Positions 45,668-54,470 of a stretch of 64,000 bases of DNA are shown here, piece after piece (positions within the stretch are counted from its first letter, which is position 1; each line of letters begins with the position of its first letter). The translations under genes were made by a program, and so were the position numbers. This DNA comes from Streptomyces sp. Tu6071 (GTDB taxonomy: Bacteria; Actinomycetota; Actinomycetes; Streptomycetales; Streptomycetaceae). The notes below the pieces were generated by a model. That model did no database searches and was not told where the DNA came from. It was given only the letters and a program-made list of their open reading frames with translations. The stretch lies in NCBI RefSeq assembly GCF_000213055.1, contig NZ_CM001165.1, forward strand, positions 248,001-312,000, in the 5' to 3' direction.

Positions 45668-47314
45668 ATGAACATCGCCGACGATCCCGACCGCGCACCG
45701 GCTCGCTCGCACCTGTACGCGATGGGGCTGAGCGACGAGGACATGCGCCGCCCCACCGTGGGCATCGCCTCGACGTGGACGGGCACCATGCCCTGCAACC
45801 TCACGCACCGGGACCTCGCGCGGCACGTCGCCACCGGTGTGCGGCGCGCCGGGGGCATGCCGATGGAGTTCAACACCGTCGCCGTCTCCGACAACCTCAC
45901 GATGGGCACGCCCGGGATGCGCGCCTCGCTCGTGAGCCGCGAGGTCATCGCGGACTCGATCGAACTCATGGGCCGGGCCCACGGCTTCGACGCCATGGTG
46001 TGCATCGTGGGCTGCGACAAGACCGTGCCCGCCGCCATGATGGCGATGGCCCGCCTCGACATCCCCTCCGTGCTCCTCTACAGCGGCAGCATGATGCCGG
46101 GCACGTGGCGCGGACGCGAGGTGACGATCCAGGACATGTGGGAGGCGCTCGGGGAACGGGCCGTCGGCCGCGTCGCCCAGGAGGACGTGGACGACCTCGC
46201 CCGGCACGCGTGCCCGGGTGCGGGCACGTGCGCGGCGCAGTACACGGCGAACACCATGGGGACGGTGGCGGACTTCCTCGGTCTCGCCCCCTTCGGTGTC
46301 GGCGACATCCCCGCCACAGCGAAGGAGAAGACCGCCGCCGCCGAGCGGGTCGGTGAACTCGCGCTCGACGTCCTCGCCCGTGACCTGCGCCCCTCCGCGA
46401 TCCTGACGGCGGACGCGCTGCACAACGCCATCGTCTCCGTCGCGGCGATGGGCGGCTCGACCAACGCGGTGCTCCACCTGCTGGCGATCGCCCGGGAGGC
46501 CGGTCTGGACCTCGCCATCGACGACATCGGCCGTCTGTGCCGCGAGGTGCCGATCATCACGGCGCTGAAGCCGGCCGGTCCGTACACCGCCGCCGATCTG
46601 TGGCGGGCGGGCGGGACCTCGCTCGTGGCCGCCCGGCTCCTTGAGGCCGGGGTGCTGCGCGAAGCGGTGTCGCTCATCGACGGCCGCTCGCTCGCCGACG
46701 TCGCCGCCGACGCCGTGCCCGCCGAGGGCCAGGACGTCGTCAGGGACATCGCGGCGCCGGTCAAGCCCGCGGGCGCCCTGGCGATCCTGCGCGGCTCGCT
46801 CGCCCCGGACGGCTGTGTCCTCAAGCTGGGCGGCCGGCCCGACTTCGTCCGTACGGGTCCCGCGCGCGTCTACGACTCCGAGGAGGACTGCTTCACCGCC
46901 ATCCAGGCCGGGGAGGTGCGCGAGGGCGACGTGGTGATCGTCCGCTACGAGGGCCCCGCCGGGGGTCCCGGGATGCGCGAGATGCTCGCGATCACCGGCG
47001 CGCTCGTCGGCCGGGGGCTCGGCGAGTCCGTCACGCTCGTCACGGACGGCCGCTTCAGCGGTGTCTCGCACGGCCTGGTCATCGGGCACGTGGCCCCCGA
47101 GGCGTGGCACGGCGGCCCGATCGCGCTCGTCGCGGACGGCGACACCGTCACGGTGGACAGCGCGGGCGGCACGCTCGACCTCGATGTCGCGCCGGAGGAG
47201 CTGGAGCGGCGGCGCGCGGCCTGGAGCCGCCCGGTCAGGGAGGTGGAGCGGGGCGTCTTCAGCAAGTACGTGGCGGTCGTCGGCTCCGCCTCGGACGGCG
47301 CGGTCACCGTCTGA
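45668..47314 (+). CDS. IlvD/Edd-family dehydratase (probable sugar-acid dehydratase)
   Basis: 548 aa from the ATG at 45668 (GAAGGAG site). Fe-S and metal motifs: [41 protein letters not shown], and the C-terminal [12 protein letters not shown] and [11 protein letters not shown]. Either dihydroxy-acid dehydratase (valine/isoleucine synthesis) or a sugar-acid dehydratase. The context (FAH protein, sugar operon) favours the second. The sequence alone does not decide. The RBS lies just after the second hairpin. Confidence 0.82.
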   Translation: MNIADDPDRAPARSHLYAMGLSDEDMRRPTVGIASTWTGTMPCNLTHRDLARHVATGVRRAGGMPMEFNTVAVSDNLTMGTPGMRASLVSREVIADSIELMGRAHGFDAMVCIVGCDKTVPAAMMAMARLDIPSVLLYSGSMMPGTWRGREVTIQDMWEALGERAVGRVAQEDVDDLARHACPGAGTCAAQYTANTMGTVADFLGLAPFGVGDIPATAKEKTAAAERVGELALDVLARDLRPSAILTADALHNAIVSVAAMGGSTNAVLHLLAIAREAGLDLAIDDIGRLCREVPIITALKPAGPYTAADLWRAGGTSLVAARLLEAGVLREAVSLIDGRSLADVAADAVPAEGQDVVRDIAAPVKPAGALAILRGSLAPDGCVLKLGGRPDFVRTGPARVYDSEEDCFTAIQAGEVREGDVVIVRYEGPAGGPGMREMLAITGALVGRGLGESVTLVTDGRFSGVSHGLVIGHVAPEAWHGGPIALVADGDTVTVDSAGGTLDLDVAPEELERRRAAWSRPVREVERGVFSKYVAVVGSASDGAVTV

Positions 47315-47330
47315 GCCGTTCCGCCGCCAC

Positions 47331-47374
47331 ACGGGAGAGGGGCCCCCGCCGGTCGGCGGGGGCCCCTCTCCCGT
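47331..47374. terminator. Bidirectional terminator, 20-bp stem
   Basis: Perfect stem: CGGGAGAGGGGCCCCCGCC (47332-47350) with its complement at 47355-47373, plus a flanking A-T pair, loop GGTC. It fills the 65-nt gap between the converging dehydratase and saccharopine-dehydrogenase-family genes. Confidence 0.8.
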
Positions 47375-47379
47375 ACGTC

Positions 47380-48582
47380 CTACTGCTCGCGCATCCCCCA
47401 CGGCGAGCCGTAGGCGGTGAGCAGGTCGAGGAACGGCTCGGCAGGGAGCGCCTCGGGGCCGAGGACGCCGCTGCCCTTCCACGTGCCGTTCGCGAGCAGT
47501 TCCAGGGCGACCACGGGGTTGAGCGCGGTCTGCCAGACGACGGCCTGCGAGCCGTACTCCCGCATCGACCACTCGTTGTCCACCACGTGGTAGAGGTACA
47601 CCTCGCGCGGCGCCCCGTCGCGGACCCCCTTGACCCAGGTCCCGGCGCAGGTCTTGCCGCGCATGCGGTCGCCGAGCGCGGCCGGGTCGGGCAGGCAGGC
47701 GGCCACCACGTCGCGCGGGGAGACCTCGACATCACCGACCCGCACCTTCTCCGTCCGGTCGAGACCGAGCTTGTGCAGGGTGCGCAGGACGTCGATGAAC
47801 TCCTGGCCGAGCCCGTACTTGAAGGTGACGCGCGGGGCGTCCACCCAGCGCGGGATGAGCAGGACCTCCTCGTGCTCCACGTTGACGCACTCCACCTCGC
47901 CGATGCCCTCGGGGAAGTCGAAGACCTCCGGTTCGGAGAACGGTGCCGTGGTGAACCAGCCCCGGTCCTTCTCCCACACCACGGGCGGGTTCAGGCATTC
48001 CTCGATCGTCGTCCAGATGGAGAAGGAGGGCGCGAAGTCGTAGCCGTCCACGGTGAGGTCGGCACCGTCGCGGACGCCGATCTCCTCGATCGTGTCGAAG
48101 AGGTGGTCGGCGGCGTAGCGGGCGAAGACGTCGGAGAGTCCCGGCTCGACGCCCATCCCGACGAGGGCGAGCCGCCCGGCCGCCTCCCACTCCCCCGCCA
48201 GGGCGAACTGCTCGTCCCCGAGCATGACGCCGGTGCGGGCGTAGGGCTGCTCGGGGTGGGGACGCGAGAGGGACATGGCCATGTCGAGGTAGTGCGCCCC
48301 GGCGGCGAGCGCCGCGCGGAAGAGGGGCATCACGAAACGCGGGTCGGTCGCGTTCAGCACGACGTCGATGCGGTGCTCGCGGAGCAGGGCCTCGACGGCG
48401 GCCTCGTCGGACGCGTCGATCGCGGCGGCGACGAAGCGCGGGTCGTCGGTGGCCTGTGCCGCCGCGACCGCGCGCTCGCGCACGTAGTCGGCCACGACGC
48501 AGTGCGCGAAGAAGGAACGGCGGGCGGCGATGCGGGCGGCGGCGGTGCCCACACCGCCGGCGCCGACGATGAGTATGCGCAT
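47380..48582 (-). CDS. Saccharopine dehydrogenase family protein
   Basis: 400 aa from the ATG at 48582 (AGGA upstream). N-terminal Rossmann motif ILIVGAGGVGTAAARIAARR, then DxSD segment and VVLNATDPRFVMPLFRAALAAGAHYLDMA, GMGVEPGLSDVFARYA and a long C-terminal domain with EVECVNVEHEEV. Similar to carboxynorspermidine/saccharopine-type enzymes, NAD(P)-dependent and acting on an amino acid or amine-linked substrate. Position between sugar genes gives no firm clue. Confidence 0.83.
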   Translation of the reverse strand: MRILIVGAGGVGTAAARIAARRSFFAHCVVADYVRERAVAAAQATDDPRFVAAAIDASDEAAVEALLREHRIDVVLNATDPRFVMPLFRAALAAGAHYLDMAMSLSRPHPEQPYARTGVMLGDEQFALAGEWEAAGRLALVGMGVEPGLSDVFARYAADHLFDTIEEIGVRDGADLTVDGYDFAPSFSIWTTIEECLNPPVVWEKDRGWFTTAPFSEPEVFDFPEGIGEVECVNVEHEEVLLIPRWVDAPRVTFKYGLGQEFIDVLRTLHKLGLDRTEKVRVGDVEVSPRDVVAACLPDPAALGDRMRGKTCAGTWVKGVRDGAPREVYLYHVVDNEWSMREYGSQAVVWQTALNPVVALELLANGTWKGSGVLGPEALPAEPFLDLLTAYGSPWGMREQ

Positions 48583-48677
48583 GGTGATCCTGGGTCTCTC
48601 TCGGAAGGGAAGGCGGCAGCGGCCGTGCCGTGGCTCGGCGACGGGCTGCCGGGGGGGTGATGCGGAAACGGGGAGGG

Positions 48678-49658
48678 TCAGGGGGTGCGGTGCACGGCCC
48701 GGTCCTCGTCCCCGGGGGTCCGGGTCAGGCGGCTGAGGAGCGGGACGGACCGGCCCGGTGCGTCGCCGCCCGTGTCGCTCACGTGCCACAGCCGCCCGCC
48801 CCGGCGCAGCACGAGGTCCGTGCGGTGCGGGTCGTGGTCGAGCGTCGTCGCGGCGAGCGCGGTGACCGGGCCTTCGCCGGGCAGCCGGAGACCTCGGTAC
48901 GGGTCCGGGGTGCCGAGGTCGACGACGTCGATCCGCTCCGCGGCCTCGTTCCACACGTAGAGGCACGGGACGGCGCCGCGCACGACCGCCGCGCCGACGA
49001 GCCCGGCGGGGAGCGCGGTCTCGTCACCGTCCGGGGCCAGGTAGCTCCCGCCGGAGGCACCGAGGAGCGCGAGGCCCGGACGTGGGGCGTCCGGGAGGGG
49101 TACGAGGAGGACCGCGCCGGGACCGCTCGGGCGCGCGGGCGCGAGCGGCGCCGGCTCCCAGGCCAGACGGGGGTAGGCGCCCGCGTCGGCGCGGAACAGG
49201 CGCGGGCTTCCGTCCTCGGCGAGGACGGCCGTCCACAGCGTGCCGTCCGGGTTCTCGGTGAGGCTCGCCGAGCGGACGCGGCCCGCGGGGGGCGGTTCCT
49301 CGGTGGTGAAGGCGGTCTCCGGGTTCCACCGCAGACGGTGCGTGCGCGCTCCCGAGGTGGCGAGCACCTCCAGGTGGTGCGGGCCGTGCGCGCTCTGCAC
49401 CACCTGGACCCCGTCGTAGCGCCTGCCGGTGCCGAAGCGCAGGGCGCCGCTCCACTCGCCGGGCGGCGGACCTCCCGGCTCGGGGGCGTTGTGCTCCGGG
49501 TCGTTGTTGAACCAGAGCACCCAGAGTCCGTCCTCCTCGTCGCAGAGGAGGAGTTCGAGATTGCCTCGCAGTCCGTACCGGCCCTGCGCGAACGCGAGCC
49601 CGCCCCGGTTCGGGGGCGGGAGAGCGGTGCGCGGGGCGGGGGACGGGGCAGCAGCCAT
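48678..49658 (-). CDS. Orphan protein, probably a cytoplasmic beta-propeller
   Basis: 326 aa, ATG at 49658. No signal peptide. Six or more short repeats of a strand-rich unit, for example NLELLLCDEEDGLWVLWFN, HLEVLATSGARTHRLRW, SASLTENPDGTLWTAVL and TDLVLRRGGRLWHVS, suggest a six- or seven-bladed propeller or lectin-like fold. No catalytic motif recognised. It may follow the saccharopine-dehydrogenase-family gene's neighbour promoter or share the divergent region 49659-49908. Function unknown. Confidence 0.65.
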   Translation of the reverse strand: MAAAPSPAPRTALPPPNRGGLAFAQGRYGLRGNLELLLCDEEDGLWVLWFNNDPEHNAPEPGGPPPGEWSGALRFGTGRRYDGVQVVQSAHGPHHLEVLATSGARTHRLRWNPETAFTTEEPPPAGRVRSASLTENPDGTLWTAVLAEDGSPRLFRADAGAYPRLAWEPAPLAPARPSGPGAVLLVPLPDAPRPGLALLGASGGSYLAPDGDETALPAGLVGAAVVRGAVPCLYVWNEAAERIDVVDLGTPDPYRGLRLPGEGPVTALAATTLDHDPHRTDLVLRRGGRLWHVSDTGGDAPGRSVPLLSRLTRTPGDEDRAVHRTP

Positions 49659-49761
49659 GGGAAAAACCTCGCAGCCGGCCGAGGACAGAGGAGGCGCGCA
49701 TCAGGGCCGGCGACCGGCAGCACCTCGTCGAAAACCCTAGGCACTCCAGGAACGCGCGTCA

Positions 49762-49788
49762 ATGAGCACGAATGAGCAAAGATGAGCA
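49762..49788. promoter_or_regulatory. Three ATGAGCA repeats at 10-nt spacing
   Basis: ATGAGCA at 49762-49768, 49772-49778 and 49782-49788, one per helical turn, in the 250-nt gap between the propeller-like gene (-) and the Rossmann-like gene (+). The core TGAGCA is also the core of the elements at 51970 and 60241. A DeoR operator is likely. Confidence 0.5.
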
Positions 49789-49908
49789 CATGGCTGGTGG
49801 GGAGCGCCCCGACTCCGCACAGTGGGAGGACTCGCTCGCGCGACGGGAGAGGACTCGCTCCCGCGACGGGGGCGACGATGAGCCACGTACCGGACAGGTG
49901 GGAGCACG

Positions 49909-50520
49909 ATGCGGGACACGGAAGGCCGCGCAACGGTCGGGACGGAGCGGCCCGCGAAGGCAGCCGAAGGCAGCACGCCGCACGTCCTCGTCGTCGGAGC
50001 CACGCGCGTGCTGCGCCCTTCGGTCCGGGCGCTCGTCGCGCGCGGCACCGCGGTCACCGCCGTCGCGCGCGACGGCCGGGCGCTCGCGAAGCTCGCGGCG
50101 GAGTGCGGGCCGCTCGTGCGCGCGCTCGCGGCCGACGCGGGGGCACCGGGCTTCGCGCGGGCGCTGCGCGACGCGGGCGGCCGCGGCGGCTTCACGGGCG
50201 CCCTGGTCTACACCCCGGCCCTCCCGGTGCCGCGCGCGAAGGACCTGCTCGGGGGTACCCGCGTGCTGATCCTGCCGAGCGCGTGGGCGGCTCCGGACGC
50301 CGCGGGCCCGTCCGGGGCGTCCGCCTGGACGCCCGACGACCTCCCGGCGGAGACGGCCGGCTCCCGGCGTCTGGTGCTCGGCTGGCACGCGGCGGCGGGC
50401 GCCTCGCGCTGGCACACGCCCGAGGAGATCTCGGCCGCCGCCCTCGCCCTCCTCGACGCACCGGCCCGCACGGACGCGGTCCTCGGCGCGGTACGCCCCT
50501 GGTCGGCCCGCCCCGCCTGA
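49909..50520 (+). CDS. Short Rossmann-like (SDR-related) protein
   Basis: 203 aa, ATG at 49909 with GTGGGAG upstream. HVLVVGATRVLRPSVRALVARG is a nucleotide-binding-type start in which the usual glycines are partly replaced. The rest is shorter than a full SDR and lacks a clear YxxxK. It ends WHTPEEISAAALALLD. Possibly a degenerate dehydrogenase or regulator-like protein. Upstream of a DeoR gene, separated by a hairpin. Confidence 0.65.
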   Translation: MRDTEGRATVGTERPAKAAEGSTPHVLVVGATRVLRPSVRALVARGTAVTAVARDGRALAKLAAECGPLVRALAADAGAPGFARALRDAGGRGGFTGALVYTPALPVPRAKDLLGGTRVLILPSAWAAPDAAGPSGASAWTPDDLPAETAGSRRLVLGWHAAAGASRWHTPEEISAAALALLDAPARTDAVLGAVRPWSARPA

Positions 50521-50559
50521 GGCGGACGCCGGATCACGCGGTACGGGCGGGCGTCCGCC
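50521..50559 (+). terminator. Hairpin after the Rossmann-like gene
   Basis: GGCGGACGCC (50521-50530) directly after the stop pairs perfectly with GGCGTCCGCC (50550-50559), 19-nt loop. Confidence 0.5.
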
Positions 50560-50707
50560 GACGCCGTACGCGTCACCGGTCGGCCCGCCGCGCTTCGCAA
50601 GTAAGCTGTTTCCCTCGCGACGGACGGCCCACCTCCCTCCGTCGCGGGACGGCCGACGGGGGGCGAGACCCCGTGCGGCCCCTGCCGAGGGGAGAAGAGA
50701 CCAGGTC

Positions 50708-51466
50708 ATGCTGGGCGCCGAGCGAAGGAAGAGGCTGCTCCACGTGGTGCGCGCGGACGGCGTCGCACATGTGGCCACGCTCGCCGAGCGACTCGATGTC
50801 AGTCCCTCCACGATCCGCAGGGACCTCTCCGCGCTGGAGTCGCAGGGCCTGCTCAACCGCACGCACGGCGGCGCCATGGCCGAGTCGGCCGGCGCCGTGG
50901 AGGCGGACCGCCCGCAGCGGAGCGGCTTCGCCCCCTGGGAGAAGCGCGCCCTGGCGAGCGCCGCCGTGGAGCACATCGTCCCCGGCACGACCATCCTCAT
51001 CACCGGCGGGACCACGACGGCGGCGATGGTTCCGCTGCTCGCGGCCGTGGACCGGCTGACGGTCGTCACCAACTCCCTGCACCTCGCGGGCGAACTCGCC
51101 CAGCACGAGGAGATCAGCACCGTGGTGCTCGGCGGTTACCTGCGGCACCGGGAGATGTCCCTGCTCGGGCACCTGACCCGGCAGGCGCTCGAAGAACTCC
51201 ACGTCGACGAAGCCTTCGTGGGCGCCTACGGGATCACCGGCTCCGGGATAAGCGGCGCCCACGTGGACGAGGCGGAGACCGACCGCTGGCTGCTCTCGCG
51301 CGTACGGCGCATCACGGCGCTCGTCGACGGGTCGAAGTTCGGCCGCTCGGGCCCGCTCCGCGTCGCCCCCGCCACGCAGCTCTCCCGCGTGATCACGGAC
51401 TCCTCGGCGCCGGAGGAGGACGTACGGGAGCTGCGGGCGGCGGGCGTCGAGGTCATCCGGACCTGA
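50708..51466 (+). CDS. DeoR-family transcriptional regulator 1
   Basis: 252 aa, ATG at 50708. HTH_DeoR at about 5-60 (VATLAERLDVSPSTIRRDLSALESQGLLNRTHGGA). Sugar-phosphate sensor domain with ILITGGTTTAAM, VVTNSLHLAG, VVLGGYLRHREMSLLG, and DGSKFGRSG. Closely similar to DeoR 2 at 56334 (for example GLLGHL and GAHVDEAxTDR). Probable ligand of the TGAGCAATA elements. Confidence 0.9.
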   Translation: MLGAERRKRLLHVVRADGVAHVATLAERLDVSPSTIRRDLSALESQGLLNRTHGGAMAESAGAVEADRPQRSGFAPWEKRALASAAVEHIVPGTTILITGGTTTAAMVPLLAAVDRLTVVTNSLHLAGELAQHEEISTVVLGGYLRHREMSLLGHLTRQALEELHVDEAFVGAYGITGSGISGAHVDEAETDRWLLSRVRRITALVDGSKFGRSGPLRVAPATQLSRVITDSSAPEEDVRELRAAGVEVIRT

Positions 51467-51481
51467 GCGGCCCTCGGCGGA

Positions 51482-51506
51482 GCTGAGCCGCCCCGCGGCG
51501 CTCAGC
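51482..51506. terminator. Small convergent hairpin
   Basis: GCTGAGC (51482-51488) and GCTCAGC (51500-51506), perfect 7-bp arms plus inner CGC/GCG pairing, between the converging DeoR and tautomerase-like genes and overlapping the latter's stop. Confidence 0.4.
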
Positions 51507-51831
51507 CGTGCGCGGGCGCCGTGCCCACCGACCAGCTCACCCACACCTCGCCGGGCGGGACGCCCCAGCCCTCGGCGAGCGAACGCGCCGCGGCGGCGAG
51601 CGCCGACGTCATGGCGTGCTCCCCCCTGTCGGACCCGTGCAGCACGGCGAGCGGCCACGCCCCGGCCGGGCCGTCCCCGGTCGTCGTCACGGCGGCCTCG
51701 CACAAGGTGGCCACCACTCCGGACGGCGGAAGGCCGAGCGCGTCGGCGACGGCCGTGCAGAGCGAGGTCAAACGCGCGAGATCGCGCGCGGGTTCGGTCG
51801 CGCGGGGCGCGGTCACCTGTATCACCGGCAT
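51502..51831 (-). CDS. Tautomerase-like small protein (4-OT family)
   Basis: 109 aa, ATG at 51831 with GGAGGA upstream. It begins Met-Pro (PVIQVT), leaving an N-terminal proline after Met removal as needed for 4-oxalocrotonate-tautomerase catalysis. Beta-alpha-beta pattern: PVIQVTAPRA, LTSLCTAVADALGLP, VVATLCEAAV, then a second similar unit. Longer than the 60-70 residues of classic 4-OT, closer to two-unit members. Divergent from the ABC binding-protein gene, across the TGAGCAATA element. Confidence 0.6.
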   Translation of the reverse strand: MPVIQVTAPRATEPARDLARLTSLCTAVADALGLPPSGVVATLCEAAVTTTGDGPAGAWPLAVLHGSDRGEHAMTSALAAAARSLAEGWGVPPGEVWVSWSVGTAPAHG

Positions 51832-51969
51832 GGGTGGTCCTCCTCGGAGCGGGGGCGGCAGGACACTGCCCGAGGCCGGTCACTCCCACGTCGTCGCAGG
51901 TGACGGGACATATGGACGGCAAGTGTCCGCTTGAGGCTAAGACGGTCCCCGGGCAGCGTCAAGGCAAAA

Positions 51970-52029
51970 TGAGCAATAAAAATCAGAGCCTGATTGATAT
52001 TGACCGGCCTTGGTCGCGCGGACTAGAAA
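51970..52029 (+). promoter_or_regulatory. Operator-promoter of the second ABC-sugar operon
   Basis: In the 308-nt gap 51832-52139. TGAGCAATA at 51970-51978 and TATTGACC starting at 51998 are 28 nt apart. AATCAG-AGC-CTGATT (51981-51995) is a perfect inverted repeat between them. -35 TTGACC (52000-52005) and -10 TAGAAA (52024-52029) have an 18-nt spacer. The same TGAGCAATA/TATTG layout recurs at 60241-60277. Probably bound by one of the DeoR proteins. Confidence 0.6.
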
Positions 52030-52139
52030 CAGACATTGAGGCGCCCCTCTGGCCGGATTCCTCCCGCCACCTCTCCGGCGCCTCCCCTCCCGTCCTCCCA
52101 CCGCCGAGGACTACTTCACGAATCCCGAAGGAAGTGCCC

Positions 52140-53441
52140 ATGGCAGTCGCCAGAAGAGTGGTGCTGGGCGCCGCCGTCGCCGGAGCCGGAGCCGTCGGCT
52201 TCGCCCGGCGCTCCGGCTTCTCGCCCTCCAACACGGGGGCGGGCGGGCCCGACACGCTCACGTTCTCCCTGTGGGGAAGTGACGCGGAAGTGGCCGCCTT
52301 CCGCGCCCTGGGGCGCGCCTTCGAGCGCCGCCACCAGGGCGTACGCGTACAGATCCGCCTCGAATCGTACGAGCAGATGTACGCGAACATGGACGCCCTG
52401 CTCGCGGGCGGACGGGCCCCCGACCTCTTCCGCTGCGACTACGCCAACCTCGGCATGTACAGCGCGAGCGGTCAGCTTCTCGACCTGAGCCCGTACTTCT
52501 CCCCCGCGGACCGCGCGGGCTTCCCGCCCGCCCTGTGGGAGGCCGTGTGCCACGAGGGCCGGCCCTACGCGGTGCCGCACCACACCGACACCACGGCGGT
52601 CCTCTACCGCAAGGACATGTTCCGCGAGGCGGGCATCACGAGCGTCCCCTCCACCCTGGAGGAGGCGTGGACCTGGGACGAGTTCAGCGAGATCTGCGCG
52701 CGTCTCCGCAAGAAGGTGCACGGCGTCTACCCGTTCGTGTACGGGTGGCAGCAGGTCGGCGCCTTCCGCTGGCTCACCTGGCTGTGGGAGGCGGGCGGGC
52801 GCATCCTCGACAAGGACCTCTCCGCGCCCGCGATCGAGTCCGCGGCGGGGCTGCGGGCGATGCGCTACACGCAGGACTTCTTCCGCGAGGGCTTCGTCCC
52901 GCCCAACAGCTCCGTCAAGAGCGCCGCGTACCCCGACTCGACGTTCGTCGCGGGCACCGTGGCGATGAGCTTCGCGGGGGACTTCCTGCTCCCCACGATC
53001 GACCCCGCGCTCAAGAAGGAGCTGTACGGCGTCACCTTCCAGCCGCGCGGCAGGCAAACGGCGACCGACCTCGGCGGCAACGCCGTCGCGGCGACCCGGC
53101 ACACCGACAACCCCGAACTCGCCGCCGCCTTCCTCAAGTTCCTCGTCGAGGAGGAGAACATGGCGCGCTTCTGCGAGCAGGGCGTCATGCTCCCCAGCCG
53201 CAACGCGCTCCTGAACCAGCGCCTCGACTACGCCGTCCGGCCCGATCTCATGTCCACCTACGCCGAGCAGGCGACGGCCCTCACCCCGGCGATGACGGCG
53301 CAGGTCGCCGTCCCCTCCTTCGGCCGGATCAACGCCGCCCTCCAGGACGAGCTGGAAGCCGCCTTCGTCAACCGGCAGCCGGCCGATGTCACCCTGCACC
53401 ACATCGCCGAATCCACCCGCAAAGCCCTGGCCTCCGCCTAG
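52140..53441 (+). CDS. Sugar ABC transporter solute-binding protein
   Basis: 433 aa from the ATG at 52140 (GAAGGAAG site). N-terminus MAVARRVVLGAAVAGAGAV has twin Arg and a hydrophobic core but no lipobox Cys, odd for a Gram-positive binding protein; it may be Tat-exported or anchored otherwise. Then LTFSLWGSDAEVAAFRALGRAFE, GRAPDLFRCDYANLG, YAVPHHTDTTAVLYRKDMF and GGNAVAATRHT, the family 1 fold. Feeds the permeases encoded next. Confidence 0.85.
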   Translation: MAVARRVVLGAAVAGAGAVGFARRSGFSPSNTGAGGPDTLTFSLWGSDAEVAAFRALGRAFERRHQGVRVQIRLESYEQMYANMDALLAGGRAPDLFRCDYANLGMYSASGQLLDLSPYFSPADRAGFPPALWEAVCHEGRPYAVPHHTDTTAVLYRKDMFREAGITSVPSTLEEAWTWDEFSEICARLRKKVHGVYPFVYGWQQVGAFRWLTWLWEAGGRILDKDLSAPAIESAAGLRAMRYTQDFFREGFVPPNSSVKSAAYPDSTFVAGTVAMSFAGDFLLPTIDPALKKELYGVTFQPRGRQTATDLGGNAVAATRHTDNPELAAAFLKFLVEEENMARFCEQGVMLPSRNALLNQRLDYAVRPDLMSTYAEQATALTPAMTAQVAVPSFGRINAALQDELEAAFVNRQPADVTLHHIAESTRKALASA

Positions 53442-53465
53442 GCCCGTCCGCATCCTGGAGCCGCC

Positions 53466-54419
53466 ATGGCCACCACAGCCTCGCCGCCGCGCGCCGTCCG
53501 CCCGCAGGCGCCCGCGAACAACTCCCCCGCGCCGCGCGCGCGCCGGGCGGCACGCTTCCGCGAGACGCTCGCCGCCTACTGCACCCTGGGGCCGAACCTC
53601 GTCCTGGTCACGCTCTTCCTGCTGGTCCCCCTCGTCATGGCCGTCGTGCTGAGCTTCCAGTACAGCACCGGCCTCGACTCGGCCTCCTGGGCCGGTCTCG
53701 CCAACTACCGGCAGCTCGCGGACGACCCGGTCTTCTGGCGCACCGTGCTCAACACCGGGATCTTCTGCGTCGCCACCGTGCCCGTGGAGATGGCGATCGG
53801 GCTCGGGGTGGCCCTGCTCTTCAACAAGGTGATGCCCGCCCGGCCGCTGTGGCGCACCCTCGTCTACCTCCCCATGGTCCTCTCCGGGGTCGCGACCGCG
53901 CTCATCGGCACCCTGATGTTCGACCAGAACATCGGCCTGCTCAACAAGCTGCTCGGCACGCTCGGTCTGCCCGCCGCCCCGTGGCAGACCAGCGGGACCG
54001 CCGCGATGGCCTCCGTCGTCCTCATCACCTTGTGGATGCGGGCCGGTTTCAACATGGTCATCTACCTCGCGGGGCTCCAGGGCATCTCACCGGAGATGTA
54101 CGAGGCGGCGGACGTGGAGGGGGCCGGCTTCTGGCAGCGGCTGCGCCACATCACGATCCCGCTGCTCGGCCCCTCCACCTTCTTCCTGCTGATCATGAAC
54201 GTCATCTACTCGTTCCAGGTCTTCGACACCGTGTACGTCATGACCCTGGGCGGCCCCGGCCACTCCACCGACGTGATGATCACCTACGCGTACCGCAACG
54301 GCTTCCAGGGCAGGCAGCAGGGCTACGCCGCCGCGATCGGCATCGTGCTGTACGTCATCGTCATGATCTTCACGGCACTCCAGTGGCGCTTCAGCAAGAA
54401 CCGGGACACCGTCGGCTGA
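53466..54419 (+). CDS. Sugar ABC transporter permease (MalF type)
   Basis: 317 aa, ATG at 53466, 24 nt after the binding-protein gene. Six helices. EAA loop MYEAADVEGAGFWQRLRHITIP. N-terminus Pro/Ala-rich, cytoplasmic. Confidence 0.9.
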   Translation: MATTASPPRAVRPQAPANNSPAPRARRAARFRETLAAYCTLGPNLVLVTLFLLVPLVMAVVLSFQYSTGLDSASWAGLANYRQLADDPVFWRTVLNTGIFCVATVPVEMAIGLGVALLFNKVMPARPLWRTLVYLPMVLSGVATALIGTLMFDQNIGLLNKLLGTLGLPAAPWQTSGTAAMASVVLITLWMRAGFNMVIYLAGLQGISPEMYEAADVEGAGFWQRLRHITIPLLGPSTFFLLIMNVIYSFQVFDTVYVMTLGGPGHSTDVMITYAYRNGFQGRQQGYAAAIGIVLYVIVMIFTALQWRFSKNRDTVG

Positions 54420-54470
54420 CCGTCCCCCCCTCGTCCCTCCCCCGACGCCATCGCCTCACGAAGGACGCCG

